Assembly (NCBI RefSeq): GCF_035222375.1
Contig: NC_085889.1
Span: forward strand, 2,108,001 to 2,172,000
Direction: 5' to 3'
Length of the DNA: 64,000 nucleotides
Source: Podospora pseudocomata
Lineage: Eukaryota > Ascomycota > Sordariomycetes > Sordariales > Podosporaceae
Positions 22,906 through 34,980 of the stretch are shown here, in pieces. The notes beneath the pieces were generated by a model. The model was given only the letters and a program-made list of their open reading frames with translations. It made no database searches and was not told where the DNA came from. Numbering within the stretch: the first letter of the stretch is position 1; every line of letters starts with the position of its first letter. The translations under genes were made by a program, and so were the position numbers.

Positions 22906-24168
22906 TTATGTGGAGGACTCGGAGGCCGAGTCGTTCTGACGGATGAAGTAGGCTTTGGAAGCCTCGTAGGCTGACCAGCAGATAGCGGTGCTCGGCATGG
23001 TCGTCAACACTCTTGGTTGGACGCCTTTGAAGAAGCCCTTGGCACCCTCGCGTTTGAACAAAAGGCGGCAACCAGCCATGAAGCCATTGACGGTTCTGAG
23101 TTCAGCATCGTGTGCGCTGCCACGTGTCTGGAGCATGGTCTTGATCACGTCCATGGGCGTGGTCAAGGCCGCCGCAAAACCACCCGCAACCGCACCAGCC
23201 ACACAGTGAGTGAATGGGTCATATGCCTTTGTCGGGTTCATCGAGGTCGAGATCGATTCGTACGCGAGAAACTGAAGCGCCGTAAAGGGAACCGTCATGG
23301 AAAGCGTCGTGGGGTACGAGACATAGAAGGCCTTGATGCCCTCGTTCTTGTAAACATATTTGGCGCAATCGGTCATGGAGCGGTAGAGCTTGGCCGACTC
23401 GGCGATCTGCATTCTTTGCTTGATGACTGTTTTGCGACAGTTAGCAGCCGTGATATGAACCAGCAGAATCAGATAGGCCATACCGTCAAAGGGGTTCATT
23501 AGCGCATCGCTAGCAATCGTGGCGCACGCCCCACTGGTCGCAGCAGCAAGTGGATGATGGACGCCAGCCTGGTTCCCGCCCATGACATGTTTTACAGCTT
23601 CATATGTGGCGAAGTAAACAGCGTGCGCGGGGCCTGTTGGCGGCCGACAGGTTAGTTCAATCTCCAGAGAGCTTTTGCAAGACTCGACCGCAACTCACCG
23701 GCACCGACAATTACGCTGGACATGCCCCGCCACAAGCTCAGAATACCTTCTGTGCTCGCCATCTTGTAAGTGCTCTGGAAGACTCCACTGTAGACCGAGC
23801 CGGCGCTTGGGTTGACTATCTGCATTCGAGTCTGTACGCCAGAGAAAGGTTAGAGGTCAAAGTCGCGATACCAAGTCGATAACGGCGGAGCTCGGCTCAC
23901 CTTCACTGCATCGATAGGGTACACTGTGACTCTGGTTAGCCTTCTGCTCCATACGCGTCTCCCCCACGACAGGACTACCTACTTGCGCAGTGCTCGGCGA
24001 TGCCGGCAAAGGCGCCGGCAGCCATGTTCTGCAACAACGAGAAGTTGGGTGGGAGGGCTTCATAGCTACAATTCTGATGTCAGCACAGATTTGGACAGGC
24101 AGCGGGCTCGAGTCCCCAAGGGGAACCTACTCGTAGTCCTCTTCGGGTACGACATTTGGCTGGGCCAT
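22906..24168 (-). CDS. MRS4: Mitoferrin-type mitochondrial carrier (Mrs3/Mrs4 family)
   Basis: Mrs3/4 carry Fe2+ across the inner mitochondrial membrane for heme and Fe-S cluster synthesis. Six exons, complement(22906..23426, 23484..23633, 23699..23831, 23901..23923, 23983..24065, 24131..24168), give 315 aa, close to the yeast proteins. The three tandem carrier repeats each carry a PxDxxK-type signature: PIDAVKTRM (from about residue 43), PFDVIKQRM and PMDVIKTML. Other matches are MAAGAFAGIAEH, GIKAFYVSYPTTLSMTVPFTA and FKGVQPRVLTTMPSTAICWS; the GN-plus-Met pattern in the first two repeats agrees with the mitoferrin branch. One exon is only 23 nt. Intron density is the highest of the small genes here. 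The exact paralogue (Mrs3 or Mrs4) cannot be set; most filamentous fungi have one. Confidence 0.93.
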
Positions 24169-25719
24169 TGGGGAAGCCACGGCTCCCGTCGCTCCTAGAT
24201 CGAGAGCCAGGGTGAAGACTGAAAAGAATCGAGGGGTGGAGAGTGGTCGAGCGTGTGGTGTTGAAGCTTCTGCGCCGCAGGATTCAGCAGCAGAAGTCGG
24301 TGACGCAATGCAAACAGCACAAAAAAAAGAGAGCTTCTTTCTTGGAGGTGCGCTGCCGGGTCACAGCGGGACCACTGAACCACAGAACCGCAAAAGCCCC
24401 AAACAATCTGTCTCCTCGCGATAAAGCCGCAGCCTGTCGTTTGTGTATGGGTGGGGTCGCCGGAAGGGATCGAGAGCGGCTCTTTCTTCCAAAATCGCTG
24501 CAGCTGGTGATGTTGTCGCTGGCGGTGGCAGGACGGTGGCAGGACGGGTCCTGTGGGGGAAGCAGATGAGCGGCTGGTGCTGCTGAGAGTTGGCAATGCT
24601 GAGGAATGGGCAAAATAGGCAAATGGACAACTCCGAATTTTTCTGCAACCGTTGTCGGCACAGTTCTTCCCCCCCAAATGGCCAAGACAAAATTATGGAC
24701 CAGTCGGCCACAACAACGGTCGGAGATCGGTGACCAGGAAGTTTTACCAATCGCCGGCCTATTGCACAGGGGTCTGTCTTCTGGAGTATCCTCTGCCTAC
24801 CCCGCCATCTTTCCTGTTAGTGGTCCGTTAGTGTCATTTTGTGCTGGAACCCCCACTGGTTGCCGGCTGTGATGCTCGTCAAGATCAGAGATTCCCAAGA
24901 GATATGTCCGCAAAGGTCCTCGGCTAGACTTGCATCCTTGTCCGCTCTGCATTATCAGATCCGTGATTTGCGGGTCTCCGCCGGTCCCGAAAGAGCACGT
25001 TTTCCCATCTCCGAGGCACTGGATGAGTGTGAATCCCAAAGACTTTATAGGTCAGTCTCTGTAGCTTTCTGTTATGTGCGGTAAAGTGGTTGTGTGTATC
25101 ATGGACAGATACAGTCTATGAATACCAATAAAAGTATCACGGACCTAATAATGCGAGACCAGTTCTGACTCAGCCAGGATAGACGTTACCTCCGGTGCCA
25201 AGCACGACAGATAAATACAGTCAAAGACTTGGGTTCCTGTGGATTGACTCAATAGTGTTGGGAACTTGGCTTGTGAAAGTCTCAAAGTCCTTGCCATCTC
25301 CGAGGTTGTTATGTGTCAGCTAGATTGTTCATAAGTGATGGTCCCATCTTCCCCTCGTGATTCTCCTGGTAGTCTCAGATTCTCCGTCAACTATGTTTCG
25401 CCATGGTTAAGACTTTTAATGCAGGTATTTATGTCATAAAATGTGTGCTTTGTCGTTTACTGAACTCGCTAGCAGCCAGACCGTTCTGTCTATACTGTTC
25501 CTCTGGTGCAAGTCTATGTTATCCAAAATGAAATTGATGTGATAATAATGCTTAGAAAGAGTCCCCAACGCCGCTCGTGCCTCCCAATCCACTCCCATGC
25601 AATGCAATATAAGCTAACACTCAAGAATTTGTTGCCATAACTCATGATTACCCGAACACCTCCTCAGAGCCTCTTATGGCTCTCTTCGTATCATTGTCGT
25701 AGAAGAAAAACCGCATTCA
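24169..25719. other. 1.5-kb intergenic region
   Basis: Contains the mitoferrin promoter and leader (24169 to about 24800) and the 3' flank of ATG9. The part from about 25085 to 25700 is AT-rich with no frame of note. No RNA gene or repeat recognised. Confidence 0.5.
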
Positions 25720-28537
25720 TCAAACGCCGTTCCGAGTGAACTGGGCCTGGTTGAATTGATAAATCATGTCCACAACTCCCGCCTCCGCAGTCCCAATACC
25801 CTCGATTGCGCTGTTGTCCCTGCTCAAGGTTCTGGCCGGTGATGTCTGCCAGGCCGATTCATCCATGCCATCTCCATGACCGTACACCTCTTCATCGTCG
25901 TGACGATTGACACCCTCCCTACCTCGTTCTTCATCTTCCAGAGACTCCTCGATGATGTTGCTTTCACCGGGGCGTCTGTTTTGCTGAACGCGGTGTGGAT
26001 GCGAGGCCCGGCCCGGGTTCACAAGGTGCGATGGCGGCAAGTGATGCGGATCCAGGAGAATCGACGCCATGGGAGAAGGAGCCACCATACTTGGCCCAGG
26101 GCGCAGACCTTGGCCGGGAGCCCTGCTCATTGATCGAAACTCACTACGACCCATCCGGGAAGTCTGCATGTCAGCACCAAGAGGCGGCGAGTTCAGACCA
26201 GGCCAGGCTGGCGGAGGGTGAAATTGATTCCGCATTCCCGGTGGGAGATGTGATCCTGGGGCGCCCTTTGGGTTGAGAGCAAAGTTGCCATAATTCCCGA
26301 TGAACCCGTAGTACGATGCTTCCATCTTCCCATGTTTGGCTGAGTAGTACTCGTCGCGTACGTCACCAACATCACTCGGCTTCTTTGCGTTCGCCATGGC
26401 CTTCTTGAAATCGAATTCTGCAAAGGTGCACACATAGCCTAGTCCGTCAATGTGAAGCGTGAACTCCCGGAAAAAGTCGATGATCTGGTCGCTGCACTTG
26501 GGAAGGCTGAAAAAAAGGACAAACGGCGTTGTCAGGATGCCCAAAATCTCCTCCAGAAAGATAACGATCTTGGGTTTGTATAGCTCAGCAAACTCCAGCT
26601 TAATGTCATAACTGTGAAGTCTATCCTTCCAGTGGTCGGGTTCGTAGTGTGTGTACTCGATCACGTTGCGCATGGCATATTCCGGGTCGAAGACTGCATC
26701 GTCCTGAGACTGCATGCCGTGGGCAACCGCCCAGATACTACCAAAAATGGCCGTGTAGAAGAGCACGGTGCGATCCGGTGTGATCTCGAAGCCGAGGAAA
26801 AGTTCAGGATCGAAAACAGATGCAATGGCCAACACGGTTGCCAACGCTCCCGAGACAAATGCGACGGACTTGGCTACCATCTCGGTCTTAACCTTTGGGA
26901 ACTGATCCATATAATGCGTTGCAAAAGCTTTCGACATGTCCAGACGCTTTTGGAAAAGGTGTGGTAGCTCGTTGAACTCGCGAAATTTCCACTCGGCAAG
27001 GGGTGTATACGACCGAGATGACAATACAGACGGGTTCTTTTGGATTTCCTAATCAAGATGTGAGCTCACACTGGCACAATTACACGCCCATCAAAGAACT
27101 AGTGACTTACATGATAGTACATCAAAAAGTAATAGATGACAAGATAGAGCGACACGAAAGGCGATAACACTAGAATCATGATGCCGGCAAACTGGAACCG
27201 TGAGCGCAGTTTCTCGCTTATCTCCCCTCTGCGGTCGGCTCGCAGGAATTTCTGGTTGACCTGGCCCTTCTCGTCAAACACCATGTCGAGAACACTGAAC
27301 ATCAAAGTCCACTCCAGAGTACGAGAGAAGTACTGCCGCTTTCGCAGGAACGGCAGCGGAATAGTCAGGTCCAAAATGTCCTTGTTGAACAGGGCAATGA
27401 GATAGTTTTCACGTCTCATGATGCGATTCGCAATGTCGGACGCATCTAGCCTTTCTTTGGACTGGCTGCCGATGAAATGTCTTTGCAACGGGGTCAAGGT
27501 GGTTGCCGTCTTTGAGTTCTGGTTTCGTAGAGCCATTACGCGTGCCACCACTTCTTGCCAGGTGATAGTCTGCATGTCGTGGTCTGGGATGTTGAGCAAA
27601 TGTGTGTAAAAGTCACGGACGTGAAATAGCCGGTGGAGGTCCAAGATATACTGGATTGCCTTCCATATGAAGTAGAATGCAAAGAGCCAGAGGCCAAGAT
27701 TCCACCACCCCGACATCTTTCTAGTGCACTGTGGAACGATGATCTGCGAGAGCTTCTGGCTTCCGCGGACAAGACTGTAGTCAACACATTGCGTGAGGAA
27801 GGTCAAGAGGACAGCTATGAAAGCCACGTTCCTACGCCATGTCAGCAACGGTTTCTTCGTTTTGAGTCAGTTTCGTGAACGTACCCAAGATGCAGCACCC
27901 GTTCGGTTATTATCGCCTTGATACCACATCCCCTGTAATAATCGTAGACCTCTTTGATAAACTTGTCGAGGTTCTGGACATTTGCCCATCTCCATTCCGC
28001 CATCTTCTTCGCATCGAGAGATGCGCTCCCAGAGAACAGAGAGCCCGGGGCGCCGTTACCCCGGTGACTCTGTGTGAATGGCTCATCGTTGTGGAGGGGT
28101 TGGTGGGCTTGGGTTGTTTCCCATTGTGCTCGCGCGTTGGATGAGCCGGGCATGGTATAGGCAGCTTGTCGACTCTGCTTTCTTTTGGGCTTCCCTGCTG
28201 GGTGAGCGCCTCGAGGTTCGACCAGGAGCGAGGGCGGAACATCGTTGTCGGCATCGTCGTCGTGCGCGAGCCACATCGACCGGTCATTTTGGTGCCCCGG
28301 TGGGACTTTCGACGCCGGTGTCTTTCGTAAACCTGCTAGCGTCGCACGACTATCATCAACGGTGAGGCCCTCCACATGATCCAGATCATAGTCCTGGAAG
28401 TTGTGATTGAGGTTTTCTTCGTCAAGAAGTCCAGCTCGCGACCCCCCGTCATATCCTTCAGAGTCGTGCCCTCGAAGCTCTTCGTAGAATGACCGCCCCT
28501 GTGTGGTGGGCATCTTTGAAAACAGCTTCGGAGGCAT
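25720..28537 (-). CDS. ATG9: Autophagy scramblase Atg9
   Basis: Atg9 is the multispanning lipid scramblase on Golgi-derived vesicles that seed the autophagosome; it receives lipid from Atg2. Exons complement(25720..27048, 27111..27831, 27885..28537) give 900 aa. The N-terminus (to about residue 190) is disordered and acidic. The conserved core starts at [26 protein letters not shown] and continues through [98 protein letters not shown] and [15 protein letters not shown]. The C-terminal 220 residues are Pro/Gly/Arg-rich and disordered. Both introns have clean GT-AG ends and keep the frame. The gene is divergent from COG6. Start is the first [28 protein letters not shown]; the internal Met nine residues on is an alternative. 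Confidence 0.97.
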
Positions 28538-29185
28538 CTTTTCGCCTCGGTTTCAAAGAATGAAGTCGCCGAGAGTGCCGGGTATCATGGGTTAACAAGA
28601 TGGAGTCACAGATCGTGAGGGAAAACGCTGATTAGAGGCGCTTCACTCAGAGTTGTGCGGACGAGGTGGTCGTGGTGGACGTGGTGGACGTGGTGGCCGT
28701 GGTGGACGTGGTGGGGGATCTGTTGACAAGACAAAGCAGAAGAAGCTGATAAAAATAGGCAAGGTGCAGAAGCGGCACTATCACACCTTTCAAGGTAACG
28801 TGAGATCAGTCAGGCGATGCGGCCATCCGCCAGCCGCTACTGTTTCTTGTCTTGCGAAGAAGCATGCGCAGCATAAATTTTCTACAACCACCAGTGCAGA
28901 AGGTTGGCGTTTGGTTGCCTTGAACCTTCCTGGTCAGCTGCCGCGCCAGAATGACGACGGATAGGGTCTGATTGGGAAGGCGGTGTGTTGTGAGAGGAAT
29001 GCCAAGGCCCTTATCGCTTATCAGCTCTAGCATGCCAGCATGCCAGCATGGCGATACAGCTTCCCCCCTGTAATTCAATACTTCACACATCATACCTTAA
29101 CGAGCTCCTGAAGATAGATGCTGTTCTCAGCATCGTGCCTCGCCAAACCTCCCTTTCTCCAAGTCACCACTCCGGGCTGCTTCGA
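28538..29185. promoter_or_regulatory. Divergent promoter region shared by ATG9 (-) and COG6 (+)
   Basis: A 648-bp interval between start codons facing away from each other, so both promoters must overlap or abut. It holds a 9-nt minisatellite at 28662-28715 and three near-perfect AGCATGCC copies near 29029-29050. The frame of 103 codons starting at 28653 is mostly made by the repeat and is not considered a gene. Confidence 0.5.
28662..28715 (+). repeat. 9-nt tandem repeat, six units of CGTGGTGGA
   Basis: Six consecutive units, of which four match CGTGGTGGA or differ by one base; the first is CGAGGTGGT and the last CGTGGTGGG. The purine/T-rich strand is plus. If read in frame it would code Arg-Gly-Gly, but no gene is supported here. 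Confidence 0.9.
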
Positions 29186-31303
29186 ATGGCTTCTTCAGGC
29201 TCCGCGTCAATTGCTTCATTAGCAGCAAAGACCCCAAACCCTCTGTCATCAAAAGTCACCAGCGTTCTGTCATCTTCCTATGCAGACACCGAGTTTCGAG
29301 AGGCACTTGCTTTATTAGATGAACGGGGTGTCCTCAACACACCCGACACTCGACGCCAGCTTCGTCTGGACCTGCAAAAGGAGGTGATAGATAGCAATGG
29401 CGAAATCATCGATGAGTTCTCCAAGGTTTCCGAGGTAGGTTTTCTGGTAGATCAACATCAAGTGATTTCGACTTACAGACTGGTTGACGTTGATTTACAG
29501 CAACTTCGGCGTATTGGTGCCACCATTGGCAGACTCAATGAGAGTTTCAATGAGATGAAAAGGGAGATTGGTACCGCTCATCAGGCAACATCATCTAGTC
29601 TAGAGGAAGCCTCACGTCTCATGATTCAAAAGCAACAAGTTGAGCAAAAACAGACTCTTCTCAAAGCCTTCAAGGGCAATTTCATCCTTTCCGACGATGA
29701 GGCGGCTGCTCTCACGCTCATGTCAGAACCAGTCAATGACCTCTATTTTGCTACCCTCGCAAAAGCAAAAAAAATTACCAAAGACTGCGAGCTACTTCTC
29801 GGGTTTGAGAATCAGACTTTGGGCTTGGAGGTGATGGAACTGGCTTCAAAAAATCTCAACCTGGGCTTCCAGAAGCTGTACAAGTGGGTACAGAAGGAGT
29901 TCAAGACGTTGAATCTTGAAAACCCACAAATTGGCTCATCAATCCGGCGAGCTCTTCGAGTGTTGGCCGAAAGACCTACACTGTTTCAAAACTGTTTGGA
30001 CTATTTTGCAGAAGCTCGCGAACATATCCTGTCCGACTCGTTCTACACAGCATTAACCGGGAGCTCGGCATCTGGCGTGGAGAACACCTCGATCAAACCC
30101 ATCGAGTTAGCGGCGCATGACACCTTGAGATATGTAGGAGACATGCTTGCTTGGGTGCATTCAGCAGCTGTGAGCGAGCGAGAGGCACTGGAAGGTCTTT
30201 TCATTGGAGAGGCCGAGGAGATTAAGAAGGGCATCCAAGCCGGCAGAGAGAACGAAATATGGCGACTGGCGGACGAGGAGGGTGATGGTGCAAGCGATTT
30301 TGATGCCGTTAAGACATTGAACGATCTGGTTGACCGAGACGTCTCCGGAGCAGTCCGCATATTACGACAGCGGGTCGAACAGGTCATCCAGACAAACGAG
30401 GAGACAATCCTGGCATACAAACTCGGTAATCTGCTCAATTTCTACAAAAGCATGTTTTCGAAACTGCTGGGTCCTGGCTCGAGTTTGGTGGATTCTCTTG
30501 GGTTACTGGAGGCTGAAGCCCTACGGCAGTTTCGGTCGCTGGCTCGTGACCACGTTGCGGCTCTCCAGGGGGATTTCGTCCAGCCTCCTACAGAACTTCG
30601 ACCCCCAGAGTTTTTGTTCGAGGCGTTGGAGCAGCTGTCTGCCATTATGAAAACATACGAAACCTCACTCGCTTCATCTGCTGAAAAGGAAGCAGATTTT
30701 GAAACTATCATGGTGGAGGCCTTCGACCCATTCATGTCAGGTTGCGGAACCATGGCGCAGACATTACAGCCCCCCTCTGACTCCGTCTTCCTCGTCAACT
30801 GCTTTCTCACAGCTCTGAATTCGCTGGCGCCCTTTGAGTTCACGCCCACACGAACAACTCAGTTGCAGGCCAAATTTGAAACTGAGCGGTCACACCTTGT
30901 GGAAAGCCAGTATGCATTTTTCCGTAAGGAATCCGGCCTAGATGCACTCATCACAGCACTCAGTATCTTGGGCAATGGAGCGGAAGACGTGGAGAAGGTG
31001 CCGTTGCTTGAGGCAGCCCAAGCACCTGCACTGACACAGGCTGGGCAATTGCTTGATGATTTCCTACCCTCGGCGCTGATGGATGCCATGGAGAATCTCA
31101 AGCACTTGCAGGATTCCAAACTGGTCCAGCAAATCACCGAAGAGGCTGCCGAGAGGTTCTGTGTCGACTTCGAGCAGGTGGAAGAGAAGTTGATGTTGGC
31201 AGATGAGCTGGCCGAACAGAAGCAGGGCGACGCTGACGAGCTTCAAAGCTTACGGGCATTATTTCCGAGAACTTCAGGGGAGATTCGTGTCCTGTTGTCG
31301 TAG
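29186..31303 (+). CDS. COG6: Conserved oligomeric Golgi complex subunit 6
   Basis: Cog6 is part of lobe B of the COG tether that guides retrograde vesicles to the Golgi. Best model: exons 29186..29434 and 29501..31303, 683 aa, starting [15 protein letters not shown]. The 66-nt segment 29435-29500 begins GTAGGT and ends TTTACAG, has a branch-like TTGAC, is a multiple of three and contains no stop, so an unspliced read would add 22 residues; family alignment favours removal because the helix should continue [19 protein letters not shown]. Core matches include [67 protein letters not shown] and [14 protein letters not shown]. The N-terminal helix is predicted to form the coiled-coil stalk of the complex. 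Other candidate starts upstream at 29048 are out of keeping with homologues. Confidence 0.95.
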   Translation: MASSGSASIASLAAKTPNPLSSKVTSVLSSSYADTEFREALALLDERGVLNTPDTRRQLRLDLQKEVIDSNGEIIDEFSKVSEVGFLVDQHQVISTYRLVDVDLQQLRRIGATIGRLNESFNEMKREIGTAHQATSSSLEEASRLMIQKQQVEQKQTLLKAFKGNFILSDDEAAALTLMSEPVNDLYFATLAKAKKITKDCELLLGFENQTLGLEVMELASKNLNLGFQKLYKWVQKEFKTLNLENPQIGSSIRRALRVLAERPTLFQNCLDYFAEAREHILSDSFYTALTGSSASGVENTSIKPIELAAHDTLRYVGDMLAWVHSAAVSEREALEGLFIGEAEEIKKGIQAGRENEIWRLADEEGDGASDFDAVKTLNDLVDRDVSGAVRILRQRVEQVIQTNEETILAYKLGNLLNFYKSMFSKLLGPGSSLVDSLGLLEAEALRQFRSLARDHVAALQGDFVQPPTELRPPEFLFEALEQLSAIMKTYETSLASSAEKEADFETIMVEAFDPFMSGCGTMAQTLQPPSDSVFLVNCFLTALNSLAPFEFTPTRTTQLQAKFETERSHLVESQYAFFRKESGLDALITALSILGNGAEDVEKVPLLEAAQAPALTQAGQLLDDFLPSALMDAMENLKHLQDSKLVQQITEEAAERFCVDFEQVEEKLMLADELAEQKQGDADELQSLRALFPRTSGEIRVLLS

Positions 31304-31834
31304 TTGATTTAGTGTCGTTGCAAGCTGTTCATAGTCCGGGAAAATTGATGGATAGGAAGATTTCACTTCCACTGATACATGATCTTGGATGATTGATGTT
31401 GCCCCAAATAGGACGTTGTGGGACACTGTAACCGTAGATTGGCTTCCCAACGTCGACGTCACCGCCCCGCCGTTCTGTTATCGCTCCGATAAACAGCCCT
31501 ACCGCGCGTCCGGTGCTTGGTGCCAGTCGGCGACCCCTGCCTCTCCCCGTTATCGACAAGCTCCAGCCCACTGCAGCCCACTGCAAGCACGGCCTCCGAT
31601 TGCGACTTGCCTTGCGGACATTCCGTCCAGACTTGTTCAGCCTGGCGATCTGAATCTCGAGTTCCTAGTCGAAACCGCATTGATGAATCTACAGCACATG
31701 CATACGACGACATCGTGAATCTACCGGAGCCATTGGCCAGCTGAAACCCGGCCGACTTCCACCCACATTTCTCTTCCCTCTCGCTGTGAATCCGTACACC
31801 CGCAACGGAATGTCCTCATTCACCACACACCATC
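31304..31834. other. Intergenic region, COG6 to SAP1-like gene
   Basis: About 530 bp holding the COG6 3' end and the promoter and leader of the AAA ATPase gene. Short frames on both strands have no family match. Confidence 0.5.
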
Positions 31835-34492
31835 ATGTTTGGCAGTAGAACAGCCAGTTCTGCCATGTCCATTCTGCAGAAGACGTACGATGAGAGTTAC
31901 CTGACATGTTCTACCGCCGTGTACTATGAGAGCCAGGTAGCCCCAATCCATCCTCCTTTTCGGCGTGCTTGGTAGACGGTTGCTGACGTATGTTATAACA
32001 TCAGGGCAACGAGGACGAGGCTATGCGATGTTGGCGACAGGCCCTAGAACAACTATATGACCCTCACGCGAACAGAATACTCCCCAATTTCAACCCTCGC
32101 TCCGAGACGGAGAAGGCGCTGGTCGAGAGTCTTCGTCAGTTGGAACTGCAGTGTAAGGAGCGGATTGACCTCCTCGAAGCCCTTCATCTTTCTCGTCTGT
32201 CGGCCCCTCAGCATGACTCGCTGTCTTCCAGCAGCAGGCCCAGCAAATCATCATCCGACTCCCATGATGGCGGGATATCTGGGCAACAGGACGGAGGTTG
32301 GATCGGGAATGGTACCATCCCTGCCGTTAACTACACCGACTTATCGCGACCAAATACTTTGAGGCGACTTTCTTCACAAAACAGGACATCCTCCCCAGAA
32401 CAGGCTGTTGTAAGCAGCCGCGGACCACAACACGGAAGCATGCCGCCACCCCTCCCTGCTCGAAAGCCGCTGCCATCGACAGCCTCGATACCGTCGCCCG
32501 AAAGAAAGCCCTCGAGAACGTCTAGCCCTGAACGACACACAATGCGCACCACGCTACGTACGGGCACAAGGGACAAGACACCGAAAGCGACACTGCGACG
32601 ACAACCACCAAAATCGTCAGAGGTCCCAGTACCAAGCAAGGCGGCCACCCTAGCCTGGGGCACCTTGGGCCAACGAGAGAGCCTGGACCAGCCATCAGGA
32701 AGCAGCCCCATTTCACGTCCAGCTCCGAACACTCCTACTGTCCCTGAACAGTCACGCAGGAGCCTTGAGCTATCCAAACGGCTTTGGGACAGCAACTCAA
32801 GAAGACTGGTGACGCCTCGAACGAGGAGTCCGAACAAAGACACCGATAGTGCGCCTGCCACAGACCCGCGGCGCTCTGGAGAGTACCCCTTTCCACGAGC
32901 GTCATCGATTTCAATCAGTGCAGCTTCAACCGCTCTGAACGCTTTGGCTCTCAAGGCAAGTAGCGATCGTCGTTCGCCGGAAAGAGAGCATATCACGAGG
33001 CTGAGGACCGCGCCACCTGAAACTCCGCGAAGTAGGGCGCAGAGGGACATTTTGAACAATGACTCCAATATGACCGAAGGATTACCGGATATACCGCTAA
33101 CTAGGAAAACATCGCTGGATTCCGCTACCGTCTCTCGCAGGTCTACGGGTGCTTCACTCTCAGCGGCGCGAATCAAGTCCACGCCAACTAGATCTGGTAA
33201 CAAGAGGAAAACTCCACAGTTGGGAAACAACAGTGATAGGGCCCGACCAAGGAGAAGCTCCTCACCTGTGCTATCCGAGAGCTCTTCTTCTTCGTTCGAA
33301 ACCCCTGCCCGGCGACCCTCTGGACAACACAAGCGTTCGATAGTGGAGCGACAGAGAGAAGCTTCACTTATCGTGGACTCGATCATTCAGCCATCAGAAA
33401 GCTCCGAAGACGACGAGCCCACCAAGGAAGTCAAGTCATGGAAAAAGCGCAAGGCGGAGCTCCTCAAGAAACTGCCGCCTGGGGTGGATGAACACGCCGC
33501 AAAGCAGATTCTCAACGAGATCGTCATCCAAGGGGACGAGGTACACTGGAGCGACATTGCGGGACTCGAAATAGCCAAAAATGCTCTTCGTGAGACTGTT
33601 GTTTATCCGTTTTTGCGGCCGGATTTGTTTATGGGGCTGCGTGAACCGGCGAGAGGAATGCTCTTGTTTGGGCCTCCTGGTACCGGAAAGACGATGCTGG
33701 CGAGAGCCGTGGCCACTGAGAGCAAGTCGACCTTCTTCTCCATATCCGCCAGCAGCCTGACCAGTAAATATCTGGGGGAATCCGAGAAGCTCGTCAGGGC
33801 GCTCTTCAGTTTGGCAAAGGTACTGGCACCGAGCATCATTTTCGTGGATGAAATCGATTCGCTTCTCTCGCAGCGATCAGGTTCAGGTGAGCATGAGGCC
33901 ACAAGACGAATCAAGACGGAATTCTTGATTCAGTGGAGTGATCTCCAGCGCGCGGCTGCGGGAAGGGAGGTTGGCGAACGAGACAAGGAAAGAGGTGATG
34001 CAAATAGAGTGCTGGTTCTGGCTGCAACCAATCTGCCATGGGCAATTGACGAGGCAGCGAGACGACGGTTTGTCAGGCGGCAGTATATACCACTGCCTGA
34101 GGCGGAAACGCGGGCGGTGCAGCTGAAGACGCTGCTGAAACAGCAGACACACACACTGAGTGATGAAGACATCAACACATTAGTTGCGATGACAAACGGT
34201 AAGTTGGCCCTAATCCTATACGCTATCTGTTTGGTTTTGAACCTGTTGCTGATGCGTCATATTTCAAACAGGCTTCTCGGGCTCGGATATCACAGCATTG
34301 GCAAAAGATGCTGCGATGGGCCCTCTCAGATCTCTTGGAGACGCCTTACTGCACATGACAGAGAATGATATACGGCCGATTGGACTGTCCGATTTTATTG
34401 CCAGCTTGGCCACTATCAGACCAAGTGTGAGCAAAGCGGGCCTAAAGGAATACGAAGACTGGGCGAGGGAGTTTGGAGAGCGTGGTGGATGA
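31835..34492 (+). CDS. SAP1: Spastin/SAP1-like MIT-AAA ATPase
   Basis: Three exons, 31835..31936, 32005..34198 and 34272..34492, give 838 aa. Exon 1 is short and supplies the first 34 residues; with the start of exon 2 it forms an MIT-like helical hairpin ([38 protein letters not shown]). Residues about 80-470 are disordered, rich in Ser, Pro and Arg. The AAA module starts near [26 protein letters not shown]; Walker A is GPPGTGKT near residue 590, Walker B is IIFVDEID near 647, the second region of homology ends [18 protein letters not shown]. The last exon carries [20 protein letters not shown] and the C-terminal helix. It belongs to the meiotic AAA clade with katanin, spastin, fidgetin and Vps4; yeast Sap1 is the nearest named relative and its job is poorly known. 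Microtubule severing is possible but not shown. Confidence 0.93.
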
Positions 34493-34980
34493 GAAAGTCC
34501 CCTTTGGGCCAATAGAAGCATATACTTTACATGTCGACGCGAGCCTGGAGACTTTTGCTTATCTGTTTTTTTAAAAGCATAGCTCAGGAGTTCATAGGGG
34601 GTTTGTCGCTTTGGTTGGTTGGTTAGTTGGGGGCCAGGCAAGAACATAAACAAAGCAGCCATCTGCTCGTTAGGAAATAACACGAGTTCCCATAAGCATG
34701 CTTTCACAACATGGGGAGACATTATCTCCTGTCGAGCGATTGGCTCTGTCAGCCTTTGTCATGTTTCTGATGCCTAGTACTTCCACTCTTTGGTATATCT
34801 TGATGCTACAAACCTCCACCCAATATTGTATATATGTACACATGCACATGAACCATTCATGTTTCTTCCTGAAATCGTACACCTTTTTGACAGAGCCCAA
34901 AACCCAGCCTCCGTCTCCCAATGCCTACTATCCGATGCACCCACCCCACTCCCTAACAATAACCCCAAGTCTTTTTATTT
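34493..34980. other. Convergent 3' intergenic region (SAP1-like / uS17m)
   Basis: A 488-bp stretch between convergent stop codons, AT-rich in part. It should contain both 3' untranslated regions; nothing else is seen. Confidence 0.55.

Noticed and set aside
25085-25700. AT-rich stretch as a possible mutated repeat element
   Set aside because: No terminal repeats, no coding remnants and only modest AT enrichment; ordinary intergenic DNA is enough to explain it.
28653-28964. RGG-type 103-codon frame in the ATG9-COG6 gap
   Set aside because: Made mostly by the 9-nt repeat; the rest has no similarity and it would block the shared promoter.
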